Shown here in pieces: positions 25,028-34,778 of a stretch of 64,000 bases of DNA. The notes under the pieces are model-generated. The model was not told the origin of the DNA and ran no database searches. It saw only the letters and a list, made by a program, of their open reading frames with translations. Source of the stretch: Streptosporangium sp. NBC_01495 (GTDB lineage: Bacteria > Actinomycetota > Actinomycetes > Streptosporangiales > Streptosporangiaceae). Numbering within the stretch: the stretch's first letter is position 1; each line of letters begins with the position of its first letter. The DNA lies in the NCBI RefSeq assembly GCF_036250735.1, contig NZ_CP109430.1, positions 3,100,001-3,164,000 of the forward strand. Direction: 5' to 3'. A program made the position numbers and the translations under genes.

Positions 25028-26448
25028 ACCTGGCTTCCTCCTTCGCCCCTGACATCCTGGCCGCGATGCAACGTGCGGCCATGCCCGACTTCGCCCGGTG
25101 GCAACGCATGGTCTACGCCACCGGGGGCTGTGCCCAACCGGTCCGCCTGCACGGTGAACGCCTGACCTTCGACGGCGCGACCGGTGAGATCCTCGACGTC
25201 TACCAGACGGCCGACGAACCGACCGGGTTCCTGCTGACGGCCTGCGGCAACCGTCGTGCGTCGCGCTGTGCGGCCTGCTCGGCGGTCTATAAGGACGACA
25301 CCCATCACCTCATCATCTCCGGCCTGCGCGGCGGCAAGGGCGTCCCCGAAGACGTGGGCGGCTACCCCCGGGTGTTCGCCACCTTCACCGCTCCGTCCTT
25401 CGGCGCGGTCCACGCTCACCGCACAGCCAAGGACGGCAAGACCCTGCCCTGTCGTCCCCGGCGCGACTCCCCCACCTGCCCCCATGGCCGGTATGAGGGC
25501 TGCGGCAGGCGCCACGACCGCGATGACCCGCAAGTGGGACAACCGCTCTGCGTGGACTGTTATGACTACCAGGGCGCGGTCCTGTGGAACGCTCACGCGG
25601 GAGAGCTGTGGCGCCGCTTCACCCAAGCACTCCCCGCTGTCCTGGCTCGGCAGCTCGGCGTGCGCCGTGCTCACCTGCGTGAGGTGCTGCGCCTGTCGTA
25701 TGCCAAGGTCGCCGAGTACCAAGCGCGCGGCCTGGTCCACTTTCACGCCGTGATCCGCCTCGACGGCCCGGACGGCCCTGCCTCACCTCCGCCGGACTGG
25801 GCAACCGTCCCGCTGCTGGACACCGCGATCCGGCAAGCCGCCGCACAGGTCGTCGTCCCGGCCTCGAAGCAATCGCCGGACGCTCCTCCGCCGGTCCTGC
25901 TGCGCTGGGGTAATCAGCTCGACGTGCGACCGGTCTACCTCTCCACCGACCTGGACGGCGTGAGTGACCAGCGGGTGGCGTCGTACGTGGCCAAGTACGC
26001 GACCAAGGGCGCCGAGTCGGCGGGGACGGTGGACCGGCGCATCCGTGACGCTCGGGACATCGCTCGACTGGACGTGACCGAACACGCTCGGCGCATGATC
26101 TCGACCTGCTTCGCCCTGAACCGCCTGCCTCAATACCGGCTGCTTCCGCTGCGGCATTGGTCGCACATGCTTGGGTACAGGGGGCACTTCTCCACCAAGA
26201 GCCGCTATTACTCCACGACCCTCGGTGAGCTACGCCGGACCCGTGCCGATTACCGGGCCGTGCAAGCCCGGATGCTCCTCGGTCTGCCCGACCCTGCCGA
26301 AGAGACCACGCTCACCCTGTCTGAGTGGCGCTACGCCGGAAGTGGTCACCGACACGGCGAACCCTTCTGGGCGGAACTGGCTCGGCAACGCATCGCCACT
26401 GCCCGCAGGATCGCCAAAGAGCGCAACGGAGAAGATCCCGCGTGCTGA
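25024..26448 (+). CDS. RepSA-like rolling-circle replication initiator
   Basis: This 474-residue protein matches the initiators of pSAM2-type elements. It has an N-terminal zinc-ribbon-like Cys region (CGNRRASRCAACSAVYKDD; CPHGRYEGCGRRH; CVDCYDY), then the HUH motif His239-Phe-His241 in GLVHFHAVIRL, and a later Tyr motif VASYVAKYATKG. HUH enzymes nick one strand at the double-strand origin and stay linked to it. This allows the excised element to replicate as a plasmid. The GTG start is coupled to the small upstream gene. Confidence 0.92.
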   Translation: MNLASSFAPDILAAMQRAAMPDFARWQRMVYATGGCAQPVRLHGERLTFDGATGEILDVYQTADEPTGFLLTACGNRRASRCAACSAVYKDDTHHLIISGLRGGKGVPEDVGGYPRVFATFTAPSFGAVHAHRTAKDGKTLPCRPRRDSPTCPHGRYEGCGRRHDRDDPQVGQPLCVDCYDYQGAVLWNAHAGELWRRFTQALPAVLARQLGVRRAHLREVLRLSYAKVAEYQARGLVHFHAVIRLDGPDGPASPPPDWATVPLLDTAIRQAAAQVVVPASKQSPDAPPPVLLRWGNQLDVRPVYLSTDLDGVSDQRVASYVAKYATKGAESAGTVDRRIRDARDIARLDVTEHARRMISTCFALNRLPQYRLLPLRHWSHMLGYRGHFSTKSRYYSTTLGELRRTRADYRAVQARMLLGLPDPAEETTLTLSEWRYAGSGHRHGEPFWAELARQRIATARRIAKERNGEDPAC

Positions 26449-26547
26449 GTGCGGCTCTTGGTCAGACGCCGTACTCATTCCCTAGCCTTGATCATCCCGG
26501 AGCGGAGATCCCCGCCGGAGGCAGATCTCAGGAACGGCGAGGGGGCC

Positions 26548-26594
26548 ATACAGAAGCACCCGACCACCAGGCAGGTGATCGGGTGCTTCTGTAT
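26548..26594. terminator. 16-bp perfect hairpin after the initiator gene
   Basis: 26548-26563 pairs perfectly with 26579-26594 around a 15-nt loop, which itself can pair cacc with ggtg. There is no T tract. It may be a bidirectional terminator between the converging initiator and beta-trefoil genes, or a single-strand origin of the rolling-circle replicon. Confidence 0.65.
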
Positions 26595-26709
26595 CTGGGG
26601 TAGGGCGTGGAGAAGCAGGCGTCCTCTTCCTCGGTATGGGAAGAGAGTGTCTGGCAGAGGGGGCTCCGCATGAGTTCGTGTCCGCGACTACCCTTGTCAG
26701 GTCGTGGGG

Positions 26710-27132
26710 CTAGCCAAGGCGGAAGTGCTGGTTGTGCTTGCCCTTATAGGCCCATTGGACGAGCGTGGCTCCGTCTTCGCCGCCCTCGGCGGTGACCGAC
26801 AGAGCCTTACCGCTGTGGCGGGCCTCGATGCTGAAGTAGCCGTTGTCCTGTTGGACCAGTCGCCACTCCTGGTTGAGCTTGTTCACGTAGTCCCACTGGA
26901 CTGCCTCGGCGCCGTCCTGGAGTCCTTCGCCGAGGACCGACAGGGCCTTGCCGCTGTGGACGGCGCGGACGACGTAGTATCCGGCGTTGGTCGTCTCCAG
27001 GCTCCACTCCTGATTGGTTTTGCCCTTGTCGGTCCACTGAACTACCTTGGCGCCCTTGTCGGCGCTTTCTCCGATGACCGATGCCAGCTTGTTGCTGTGG
27101 CGGGCCATCAGTGTGGCGGTGAACTTTGCCAT
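26710..27132 (-). CDS. Stand-alone ricin-type beta-trefoil (RICIN) protein
   Basis: This 140-residue protein is three tandem repeats of about 43 residues. Each repeat has an H-S-x-K-x-L-x-V start and an NQEW-like (QxW) end: QEW 41-43, QEW 88-90 and NQHF 134-137. This is one complete beta-trefoil, the fold of ricin B lectins. There is no signal peptide, transmembrane segment or fused enzyme, so it appears cytoplasmic. ATG 27132 follows ggagga. It may bind a carbohydrate or another ligand; the third repeat has lost Trp. Confidence 0.85.
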   Translation of the reverse strand: MAKFTATLMARHSNKLASVIGESADKGAKVVQWTDKGKTNQEWSLETTNAGYYVVRAVHSGKALSVLGEGLQDGAEAVQWDYVNKLNQEWRLVQQDNGYFSIEARHSGKALSVTAEGGEDGATLVQWAYKGKHNQHFRLG

Positions 27133-27394
27133 CGTTCCTCCATGTTGTGGGGTGGGGCAGGTGATCACCATCAAACAACCATCACTCTGTGTTATCAAGT
27201 AATTACTGAGAGTGACCAAAACTGGCCATCCTTCTACCGGGGCTTGAGAACCTGGAGTGCTCGCCTCCCCGCCCATACTCCGCCCGGCCTGATCATCCCG
27301 TCCGCCTCGACCCATGGCGTAGTGACAGTGGCCGGTAGTCGTGTTCCAGCGCTCGACTATTCAAGCGTCGTTCAGTTCGTCACTCAGAAAATGA

Positions 27395-28642
27395 TCACAG
27401 AGTCACACCGGAGCGACGCGCGAGAGCGTGCAGACCGGAAAGTTTGCTGTGGCGGTCGCGGTGGAGTAGGTCGGTGATCACCTGACGGGGTCCGGTTCGC
27501 CGCACCTCGGAAGGAGCGATCTTCTCGGCGACCAGGAGCGCACGTACGGCGCGATCGGTCTTCCCCCAGAGCGTGTAAGCCTCGGCGATGCCCGTGTAGT
27601 AGCTGGCGCGCCGTTCCAGGGTCGGAATCTCTTCGGGAACGATATCCCTGGCGTGCTCTATGGCGGTTCCGGCGTCCCCGAGCACGATGGACACACCGAT
27701 CTTGTAGGTCGCCACATGCCCGACGCTGAGCACGAGCTTGGGCGCGTGCCGGGCTGCCTCTTCGGCTTCCTCCAGCATGCCCAGGGCATTGTCACGGTCT
27801 TCCAACCGCGCTGCGGCGATGGCGCCGGTAGACATCAGCGCCCCGTACGACCCCCAGGCAGAGGCGGGGGCGGAAGGCAGTTGCGGGCGAAGTAGTTCCG
27901 CCGTGCTCACCGTGATGTCACGGGCCTTGCCGTAGTCCATCGCCCGGTGGAAAAGGCTGGCCAGGTCTCGACGGGCCTCACCGATGGCTCGGAGGTCACC
28001 GCTGGCGTGCGCGGCCCGCTCGCCCTGGTGTGCGGCAACCCATGCGTACGGTGAGGCGCTCAGCTTGATCAGAGTGCGGGTCGTCAGGTGGTAGACCTGT
28101 GCGGCTGTGGCGAGGTCAGCTGGGTCGGACGCGTCGCGGGCAACAGGGATCAGCTCGGCGAGATCACCGGCGAGGTCGGCGTAACGGGCGGCGGTGAAGT
28201 CCCGCCGGGCACGGGTGACGGCACGTGCGAAGGACGCATGCGTGAGGGCAGGTCCTGAGGTGGGCTCGTTGGGGATGAGGGCATCACGCAGGCGCGCAAC
28301 GGCTGCCGCGCTCTGGTCCGGCTGTCCGACTCCATTGGTCAGCCCGACGCCCGCAGCAATCGCCGCGCTCTTGATGAACGTGCGTCGTTTCGTTGTCCTA
28401 CCTCCTGTGCTCGTCTCCAGCATAGGCAACGGGTTTTCATATTGGTTCACCCATGCTTCGACGAGCTTCCCTCCTGCCCCAAGGGCATCGTCGGTGAGTT
28501 CGGCCAATACCCGTTCCGGGTTGCGTTTTCCCTGCTCAACGCGGCTGAGATAGCTCTTGGAAAAGTAGGTCACCGCGTGAAGGCCCGATAGCGAAATCTT
28601 CCGTTGCTGGCGATACCAGCGCAATTGTTCCCCGAAGCTCAT
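27395..28642 (-). CDS. XRE-family regulator with TPR-like C-terminal domain
   Basis: This 415-residue protein has an N-terminal helix-turn-helix (FGEQLRWYRQQRKISLSGLH to YLSRVEQGKRNP). A linker with RRTFIKSAAIAAGVGL follows, then about 300 residues of Ala-rich helical repeats resembling tetratricopeptides. Proteins of this layout are common in Streptomyces-type actinomycetes, including on integrative elements; several respond to peptides or growth state. ATG 28642 has gagg about 8 nt upstream. It may control element genes in the manner of KorSA or Pra, but that is only inferred. Confidence 0.85.
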   Translation of the reverse strand: MSFGEQLRWYRQQRKISLSGLHAVTYFSKSYLSRVEQGKRNPERVLAELTDDALGAGGKLVEAWVNQYENPLPMLETSTGGRTTKRRTFIKSAAIAAGVGLTNGVGQPDQSAAAVARLRDALIPNEPTSGPALTHASFARAVTRARRDFTAARYADLAGDLAELIPVARDASDPADLATAAQVYHLTTRTLIKLSASPYAWVAAHQGERAAHASGDLRAIGEARRDLASLFHRAMDYGKARDITVSTAELLRPQLPSAPASAWGSYGALMSTGAIAAARLEDRDNALGMLEEAEEAARHAPKLVLSVGHVATYKIGVSIVLGDAGTAIEHARDIVPEEIPTLERRASYYTGIAEAYTLWGKTDRAVRALLVAEKIAPSEVRRTGPRQVITDLLHRDRHSKLSGLHALARRSGVTL

Positions 28643-28829
28643 CGTTGCCTCTTCCCGTTGCCACGTTGCCCCGCTCAGGCAACCCCTCGTTCGGAGAGAT
28701 ACCAATCACACATGCTTCTAAGTGGCTGCACAACAGAACCGGAGATTGGCGCAACGCATAAATGGCGGACCCGCCAGAACGACACCACTCGTTCGGCGGG
28801 TCCTTGATCGCACACTGGAGGTGCGACCC

Positions 28830-28967
28830 ATGGACAACTGTAGAGCCGTCCCGCCTGTCGTTGACGAGGCGACGGTGGAGAGCCAGGACAAGGCGCTGGC
28901 CGTGGTTCAGGTTCACGTCCAGGGAGATGGTGTGCGGGTGATCAAGCCCTGGCGTTGGCGTGGGTGA
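28830..28967 (+). CDS. Small hypothetical protein left of the IS element
   Basis: A 45-residue frame, MDNCRAVPPVVDEATVESQD to IKPWRWRG, follows a good ggaggt RBS by 8 nt and ends 14 bp before the IS. I do not recognise it. It may be complete, or the remains of a gene altered when the IS arrived. Confidence 0.4.
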   Translation: MDNCRAVPPVVDEATVESQDKALAVVQVHVQGDGVRVIKPWRWRG

Positions 28968-28981
28968 GATCCATGTGACAA

Positions 28982-29002
28982 GAGACGGCCACTCCGTAAT
29001 CC
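28982..29002 (+). repeat. Left terminal inverted repeat of the IS
   Basis: GAGACGGCCACT followed by CCGTAATCC matches the right end (reverse complement GAGAGGGCCAC then CCGTAATCC) with one mismatch and one gap. Confidence 0.8.
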
Positions 29003-29036
29003 TTCGATTCGCTCAGAACAACACGAAGGGGACGAA

Positions 29037-30293
29037 GTGGCCGTCAATGACATTGTGCCCGCTACCGGAGAGTACTTCGACGACACTCTCGCGGCGGCGA
29101 GCCCGGACCTGCTGCGCACGATGATCCGCGAGTTCGCCCAGCGGATGATGGACGCCGAGGTCGAACAGCTCTGCGGTGCCGGCTATGGCGAGGTCAGCGA
29201 CCAGCGCACCAACACGCGCAACGGTTACCGGATGCGGCCGTGGGACACCCGGGCCGGGTCGATCGAGCTGGCCGTGCCCCGGCTGCGGTCCGGCTCCTAC
29301 TTCCCGGACTTCCTGCTGGACAAGCGGCGCCGGGCCGAGCGGGCGCTCACCTCGGTGGTGGCAACCTCCTACCTGCTGGGCGTCTCGACCCGGCGCGTGG
29401 AGAGGCTCGCCGAGGCGATGGGCATCACCTCGCTGTCGAAGTCGCAGGTCTCGGTGATGGCCGCCGACCTGGACGGCCTGGTGGAGCAGTTCCGCTCCCG
29501 GCCGCTGGACGCCGGCCCGTACACCTTCGTCTGGATCGACGCACTGACTCAGAAGGTCCGCGAGGGCGGTCGGACGGTGAACGTGCACGCCTTGGTCGCC
29601 ACCGGCGTCAACGCCGAGGGGTATCGGGAGATTCTCGGCCTGGACGTGGTGGCGTCAGAAGACGGCGCCGGCTGGCTGGCGTTCCTGCGTGGCCTGGTCG
29701 CCCGTGGCCTGTCGGGGGTGGAGATGGTCACCTCCGACTGCCACGCCGGGCTGCGTGACGCGATCGCCTCGACGCTGCCGGGGGCGTCGTGGCAGAGGTG
29801 CCGGGCGCACTACGCGCGAAATTTGCTGTGCCGGGTGGCGAAGTCGGCGCAGCCGTGGGTGGCCACGATGCTGCGCACCGTCTTCGAGCAGCCCGATCGC
29901 GACTCGGTCCATGCCCAGCACCGCCATGTGGTGGAGGCGTTGGAGGCGAAGTATCCGGCCGCCGCGGCGCATCTGGACGAGGCCAGGGACGACATTCTGG
30001 CGTTCACCTCTTTTCCCAAGGCCGTGTGGCGGCAGGTGTGGTCGAACAATCCTCAGGAGCGGCTGAACAAGGAGATCAGGAGGCGGACCGACGTGGTCGG
30101 CATCTTCCCTGGCCGGGAGGCGGTCATCCGGCTGATCGGCGCGGTGCTGGCCGAGCAGAACGACGAGTGGACCGAACAGCGCCGTTACATGGGCCTGGAG
30201 ATTCTCGCTGAATGCCGGGCGAAGACCGGGAAGACCGACTCGGAGAATGAGACAAACGATGCTAAAGTGAATATTGAGGCGATTGCTTCCTGA
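29037..30293 (+). CDS. IS256-family (Mutator-type) transposase
   Basis: This 418-residue transposase has DDE residues Asp168 (FVWIDALTQ), Asp234 (VTSDCHAGL) and Glu346 (LNKEIRRRTDVVGIFP). The N-terminal AEVEQLCGAGYGE and NGYR motifs are also typical of IS256. It is full length with a GTG start after aagggg, so it is probably functional. Base composition matches its neighbours. Confidence 0.95.
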   Translation: MAVNDIVPATGEYFDDTLAAASPDLLRTMIREFAQRMMDAEVEQLCGAGYGEVSDQRTNTRNGYRMRPWDTRAGSIELAVPRLRSGSYFPDFLLDKRRRAERALTSVVATSYLLGVSTRRVERLAEAMGITSLSKSQVSVMAADLDGLVEQFRSRPLDAGPYTFVWIDALTQKVREGGRTVNVHALVATGVNAEGYREILGLDVVASEDGAGWLAFLRGLVARGLSGVEMVTSDCHAGLRDAIASTLPGASWQRCRAHYARNLLCRVAKSAQPWVATMLRTVFEQPDRDSVHAQHRHVVEALEAKYPAAAAHLDEARDDILAFTSFPKAVWRQVWSNNPQERLNKEIRRRTDVVGIFPGREAVIRLIGAVLAEQNDEWTEQRRYMGLEILAECRAKTGKTDSENETNDAKVNIEAIAS

Positions 30294-30302
30294 TAGTCCA
30301 CC

Positions 30303-30322
30303 GGATTACGGGTGGCCCTCTC
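30303..30322 (-). repeat. Right terminal inverted repeat of the IS
   Basis: The reverse complement of this stretch begins GAGAGGGCCACCCGTAATCC and mirrors the left end at 28982. Confidence 0.8.
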
Positions 30323-30652
30323 AAACACCACCTCCCCGGACGTGGCCTGGTTCAGCGGCTTCTCATCGAGCGGGGAATCCGTGCTCACCGTCATCACACG
30401 ATCAGCCTGGGGTTGTTCGCCAACAGTGCGGCTGCCTGGCCCGATCAGCCTCCGCTTCGGTCGTGGATGGAGCGGCACCCGCCCGAGCTGACCGTGAAGG
30501 GTCCGCAGGGCTGGCGCGTGGCCACGGTGACCATGGGTCCGCGCTCGGGCAGTTACCTGGTCTCCCTACGCGACGGCTCCGGCCCCCAGGCGGTGCGGAG
30601 CGAGCATCCCGAACAGGTGGTTGCCCTGATCGTGGCTGCCCGAGGGGCGTGA
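30323..30652 (+). CDS. Small conserved hypothetical protein, 5' end cut by the IS
   Basis: An open frame runs out of the IS end: KHHLPGRGLVQRLLIERGIR, then HTISLGLFANSAAAWPD, ending QVVALIVAARGA. It stays open through the IS terminus, so the gene probably began left of the insertion and lost its start. A TTG at 30413 could now serve as start. The fold is not recognised. The TGA overlaps the next GTG, showing an old operon. Confidence 0.6.
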   Translation, partial: KHHLPGRGLVQRLLIERGIRAHRHHTISLGLFANSAAAWPDQPPLRSWMERHPPELTVKGPQGWRVATVTMGPRSGSYLVSLRDGSGPQAVRSEHPEQVVALIVAARGA

Positions 30653-30654
30653 CT

Positions 30655-30864
30655 GTGTACGGCTGGGTCATCCTGGGCGATGCGGCAACGAAGCGCGTCA
30701 ACGGCCAGGAGATCATCATCGCGGCCGGTAAGTCGGGTGACCTCGGAACGGCCATCAGGGCTTGGGAGGACAAGGAACGTCACCGGATGGTGTACGAACT
30801 GGGCAACCTCGGTCGCCTGGTCAACGACGCGTTGGACCGGCTACGCCAGGCAAGGGACATCTGA
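30655..30864 (+). CDS. Small hypothetical protein
   Basis: A frame of about 69 residues reads YGWVILGDAATKRVNGQEII, then GTAIRAWEDKERHRMVYELG and ends ALDRLRQARDI. GTG 30655 lies 7 nt after gagggg; GTG 30649 overlaps the preceding stop. The C-terminal half is amphipathic helix. Not recognised; it is part of the same small operon as the preceding truncated gene. Confidence 0.6.
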   Translation: MYGWVILGDAATKRVNGQEIIIAAGKSGDLGTAIRAWEDKERHRMVYELGNLGRLVNDALDRLRQARDI

Positions 30865-31010
30865 CGGCAGCGGGGATCGGCCCCTCTTGCTGTTGGTAAC
30901 CATGTCATCCGGTGGCAACCCGACCCGAAGCACAGGGCCGCCAGGCCCGCGCGTCGGAAGCGGGGCGGCAGAGGTGTTACTCCCACATTCGAGCGTTCCT
31001 GATGAACACG

Positions 31011-31234
31011 AGCGGAGCGGCCGGCGCAATCCGAAGGACCCCGTAGGGGCCGCGTAGCGGTTGGGCCGGTGGTCGGAGCGGGCGGCAGTGCGTTCACGGT
31101 CGGCGCGGTGTTCGGTACGGCGGGCGGGCTGGTGCGGCGGGCGGCGGGGTCCGGCCGTCCGCGCCGGGCGGGCGCGGGACGGGACCGGCGCCCACGCCGC
31201 ATGCCCGGTCCCGATGTCCGGGCGGCGCGGGCGG
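31011..31234 (+). repeat. Two-block GC-rich dispersed repeat, copy A
   Basis: Block 1 (31011-31080) and block 2 (31141-31234) recur in the same order and orientation at 36001 and 36219. Block 2 is identical over 94 bp and contains a 9-bp-stem hairpin (cgggaccgg with ccggtcccg, 16-nt loop). Block 1 differs by two single-base indels. Spacer lengths differ (60 versus about 146 bp). It lies inside the integrative element; no gene is convincing between 30865 and 31297. Confidence 0.9.
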
Positions 31235-31297
31235 ACGCGCCCCGCCGTGCGACGGCGCGGAGCGCTGCCGCCGACCATCCCGCCGCGCAGATGATGG

Positions 31298-32419
<1,122 letters not shown>

Positions 32420-32556
32420 TTAAGACTGAGGGCAGTCGGCAAGGGTACGTCTTCCGGAGTGAATAGCCAGCTCAACGGGCATCTCGCGCCTTGTCGATCA
32501 CGGACTGTCGGAGTCACGCGGCAAGAAATGTCATCCTGCGCGAGATGAAGCACTTG

Positions 32557-32562
32557 TTGTAG
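32557..32562. other. attR core of the integrative element
   Basis: This is the second TTGTAG. To its right the host aldo-keto reductase sequence resumes (tgattctgcatcg). To its left is element DNA (gaagcacttg). Confidence 0.88.
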
Positions 32563-33122
32563 TGATTCTGCATCGCCACGAATTTCGTCCAGCCGTGGGT
32601 TTCGGCGGTGTGCTGGGCTTTGGCGAATTGCCAGGCGTACATGCTGGAGGCGCCGAGGTAGCGGGCCTTGCCCGCGCGGACCACGTCGTGCAGGGCCTCC
32701 ATGGTCTCCTCGATCGGAGTGCCGGGGTCCCAGCGGTGGATCTGGTAGAGATCCACGTGGTCGGTGCCCAGGCGGCGCAGCGAGGCGTCGATCGCCGAAT
32801 GGATGTGCTTGCGCGACAGGCCGCCGGCGTTGACACCCTTGCCCATCGGCATGAACACCTTGGTGGCCAGCACGTAGTCGTCCCTGCTGGGGAAGATCCT
32901 GGCGAGCAGACGGCCGGTGACCTCCTCGCTGGCGCCGAACGAGTAGACGTCGGCGGTGTCGAAGAACGTCACCCCCGCGTCGGCGGCCCGGCGCACGATC
33001 GGCTCGGCGGCGGCCTCGTCCAGCACCCACTCGCCCCATTTGGCGGGATCGCCGTAGCTCATCATGCCAAGGCAGACCCTCGACACCTTCATCCCGGTGG
33101 ACCCCAGGCGCACGTACTCCAT
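32557..33122 (-). pseudogene. Aldo-keto reductase, 5' half interrupted by the integrative element
   Basis: It starts at ATG 33122 with MEYVRLGSTGMKVSRVCLGM and retains catalytic Asp/Tyr (FFDTADVYSFG), Lys (ATKVF) and His (IHRWDP). It ends at KFVAMQNHYN, where the element begins. Read-through into the element adds KCFISRRMTFLAA and a stop at 32514. The protein therefore lacks the C-terminal cofactor-binding half, found at 22351-22765. A good RBS precedes it, so a truncated product of about 203 residues may still be made. Confidence 0.93.
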
Positions 33123-33300
33123 GACAAACCTCCGGACCTTCAAGACCTTGGCCCTCACCCTACGACCGTCGCCCCCGACCGGTTCGTCCCACCTGCCGTT
33201 GCACTGGACTTGCGGACGGTTGATAATTCTGGTCGCGAAGGCGTTCGACGTGTCCGTGACCGTGCCGGTCATCCTTTGTCGCCCATTCACCGGAGGTTCC

Positions 33301-34422
33301 GTGAAGGTCAGCGTCGTCATTCCAGCCTTCAACGTGCGGAGCAAGTTGCGCCTGTTGCTGTACACCCTCGCGCACAGCGTGCTCGATCCGGAAGACTCCT
33401 TCGAGCTCGTCGTCGCCGACGACGGCTCCACCGACGGTACCGGCGAGATGGTCGCCGAGCTGGCGGGCCGTGACAATCTGACCTACCTCTACCTTCCGCG
33501 CACCGATCGGTCGAGCCGGGCAGCCGCCCGTAACGCGGCCATCGCCAAGGCCACCGGGGAGCTCATCGTCATGGTCGACGCCGATACGGTGGTCGGGCCG
33601 ACCTATCTCGCCGAACACGTCCGTTATCACCGGCTCAGGAATGATCTCGTCGTGATCGGCCCCCGCCCGGACCTCGGAGACGGAGACTTCGACAAGGAGC
33701 GCCTCAGCCGCGAGTTCACCTTTGACGCCATGCCCGCCGTCGCCTGGAGTGATCCGCGCGAGCAGGTGCTGGCCGAATTCTCGGGCAACATGAACCGGCT
33801 CGCCATCTGCTGGCATCTCCTGTTCACCTGCAACGCCTCGGTGCGCATCGAGCACCTACGCCGGCTCGGTGGTTTCGACGAGGCATTTCTCGGCTGGGGA
33901 CTTGAGGACACCGACCTGGGGTATCGGCTGCGGCAGGCGGGACTGGCCTTCGCTTTCAACGTCTCGGCCGTGGCCTACCACCAGCGGCGCCGGGGGATAG
34001 ACGCCGGAATGTACAGCGACTGGGTCCGCAATCTCGCCTACATGATGGCCAAGCATCAAGCGCCCGAAGTGGCGATCCAGTCGATCGTCGGCCTGGCCAT
34101 GAACCCCGCTGACCGGCGGATCGGCTGGGTGGAGGCGATGCGCTGCTTCGAGTTCGCCGCGCGGGCCCTCGATGGCCGGCTGCCGGTGCCCGTCACCTAC
34201 CAGCTCGTGGTGGTCGAGGAGGACACGGTCGACGCCGCGACGACGGAGTTGGTGGCCCGCGGTGCGACGAGCGATCTTCTCATCATCGATGAGACCCGCG
34301 GCGCCGAGCTGGCCGGCCTGGTCCAGTGCGTGGACACCCCCGGCGAGCTGCTCTACTTCCACCGGCCGTCGGCGACGCAGCGAGCCGAGATCTTCAGCCG
34401 CTACCCGGTGGCCGACGGGTGA
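33301..34422 (+). CDS. GT2-family glycosyltransferase
   Basis: This 373-residue GT-A protein begins KVSVVIPAFNVRSKLRLLL and has the nucleotide-binding DDGSTDGT and metal-binding VDADT. It also has GGFDEAFLGWGLEDTDLGYRL, an acceptor-side motif shared with galactosyl/GalNAc transferases. No transmembrane segment is seen, so it acts on the cytoplasmic face. GTG 33301 lies 4 nt after ggagg; an in-frame ATG at 33064 would overlap the divergent AKR. No other polysaccharide genes are adjacent. Confidence 0.87.
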   Translation: MKVSVVIPAFNVRSKLRLLLYTLAHSVLDPEDSFELVVADDGSTDGTGEMVAELAGRDNLTYLYLPRTDRSSRAAARNAAIAKATGELIVMVDADTVVGPTYLAEHVRYHRLRNDLVVIGPRPDLGDGDFDKERLSREFTFDAMPAVAWSDPREQVLAEFSGNMNRLAICWHLLFTCNASVRIEHLRRLGGFDEAFLGWGLEDTDLGYRLRQAGLAFAFNVSAVAYHQRRRGIDAGMYSDWVRNLAYMMAKHQAPEVAIQSIVGLAMNPADRRIGWVEAMRCFEFAARALDGRLPVPVTYQLVVVEEDTVDAATTELVARGATSDLLIIDETRGAELAGLVQCVDTPGELLYFHRPSATQRAEIFSRYPVADG

Positions 34423-34435
34423 GTTGAACGTATTT

Positions 34436-34603
34436 TCATCCGGCTTCGCGGGCCTGAAGGACGAAGATGGCTTTGACGAGTTGACCTGCGCGAAGTGGGC
34501 AGCAGCGTAGTTTCTGGAGGATGTGCCAGGTCTTCAACACGGCGTTGGCGCGCTCGCCGGGGCCGCGGAACTTGGCGTGGGAGGAGGCGGGAGGGGTGAC
34601 CGG
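34436..34603 (-). pseudogene. IS5-type transposase C-terminal remnant
   Basis: The minus strand encodes SSHAKFRGPGERANAVLKTW, then LQKLRCCPLRAGQLVKAIFV and LQAREAG before a stop. This is the end of a DDE transposase of the IS5-like actinomycete group. The N-terminal catalytic part is absent, so it is a fragment left at the edge of the accessory region. Confidence 0.7.
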
Positions 34604-34778
34604 ATGACGGCCGCCCCCTGTTTATGTTGGTTGTCACGCGGTCAAGGAGGTGAACGCTCCTGCGTGGCGTGAAGCTTTTGCGGCCTTGATCAGGATTAAG
34701 GTGACGTTATCCATGTCGCATGGTTGATCTGCGATGTGAGGTCCGCTCCCCCTTCGCGACGAGGTCGAGGAGAGGCCC

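Larger units (their letters stand above)
28982..30322 (+). mobile_element. IS256-family insertion sequence
   Basis: A 1.34-kb element is bounded by imperfect terminal inverted repeats and carries one transposase gene. The 8-bp flanks (TGTGACAA left, AAACACCA right) are not duplicates, although IS256 elements normally make 8-9 bp target duplications. A deletion or recombination next to the IS is therefore likely. Confidence 0.88.

Noticed and set aside
24625..25746. Minus-strand frame opposite the initiator gene
   Set aside because: It overlaps the RepSA-like gene completely and has shadow-type composition.
28536..28916. Minus-strand protein of about 126 residues upstream of the XRE gene
   Set aside because: It overlaps the XRE gene start in another frame, has no RBS and no recognisable domain.
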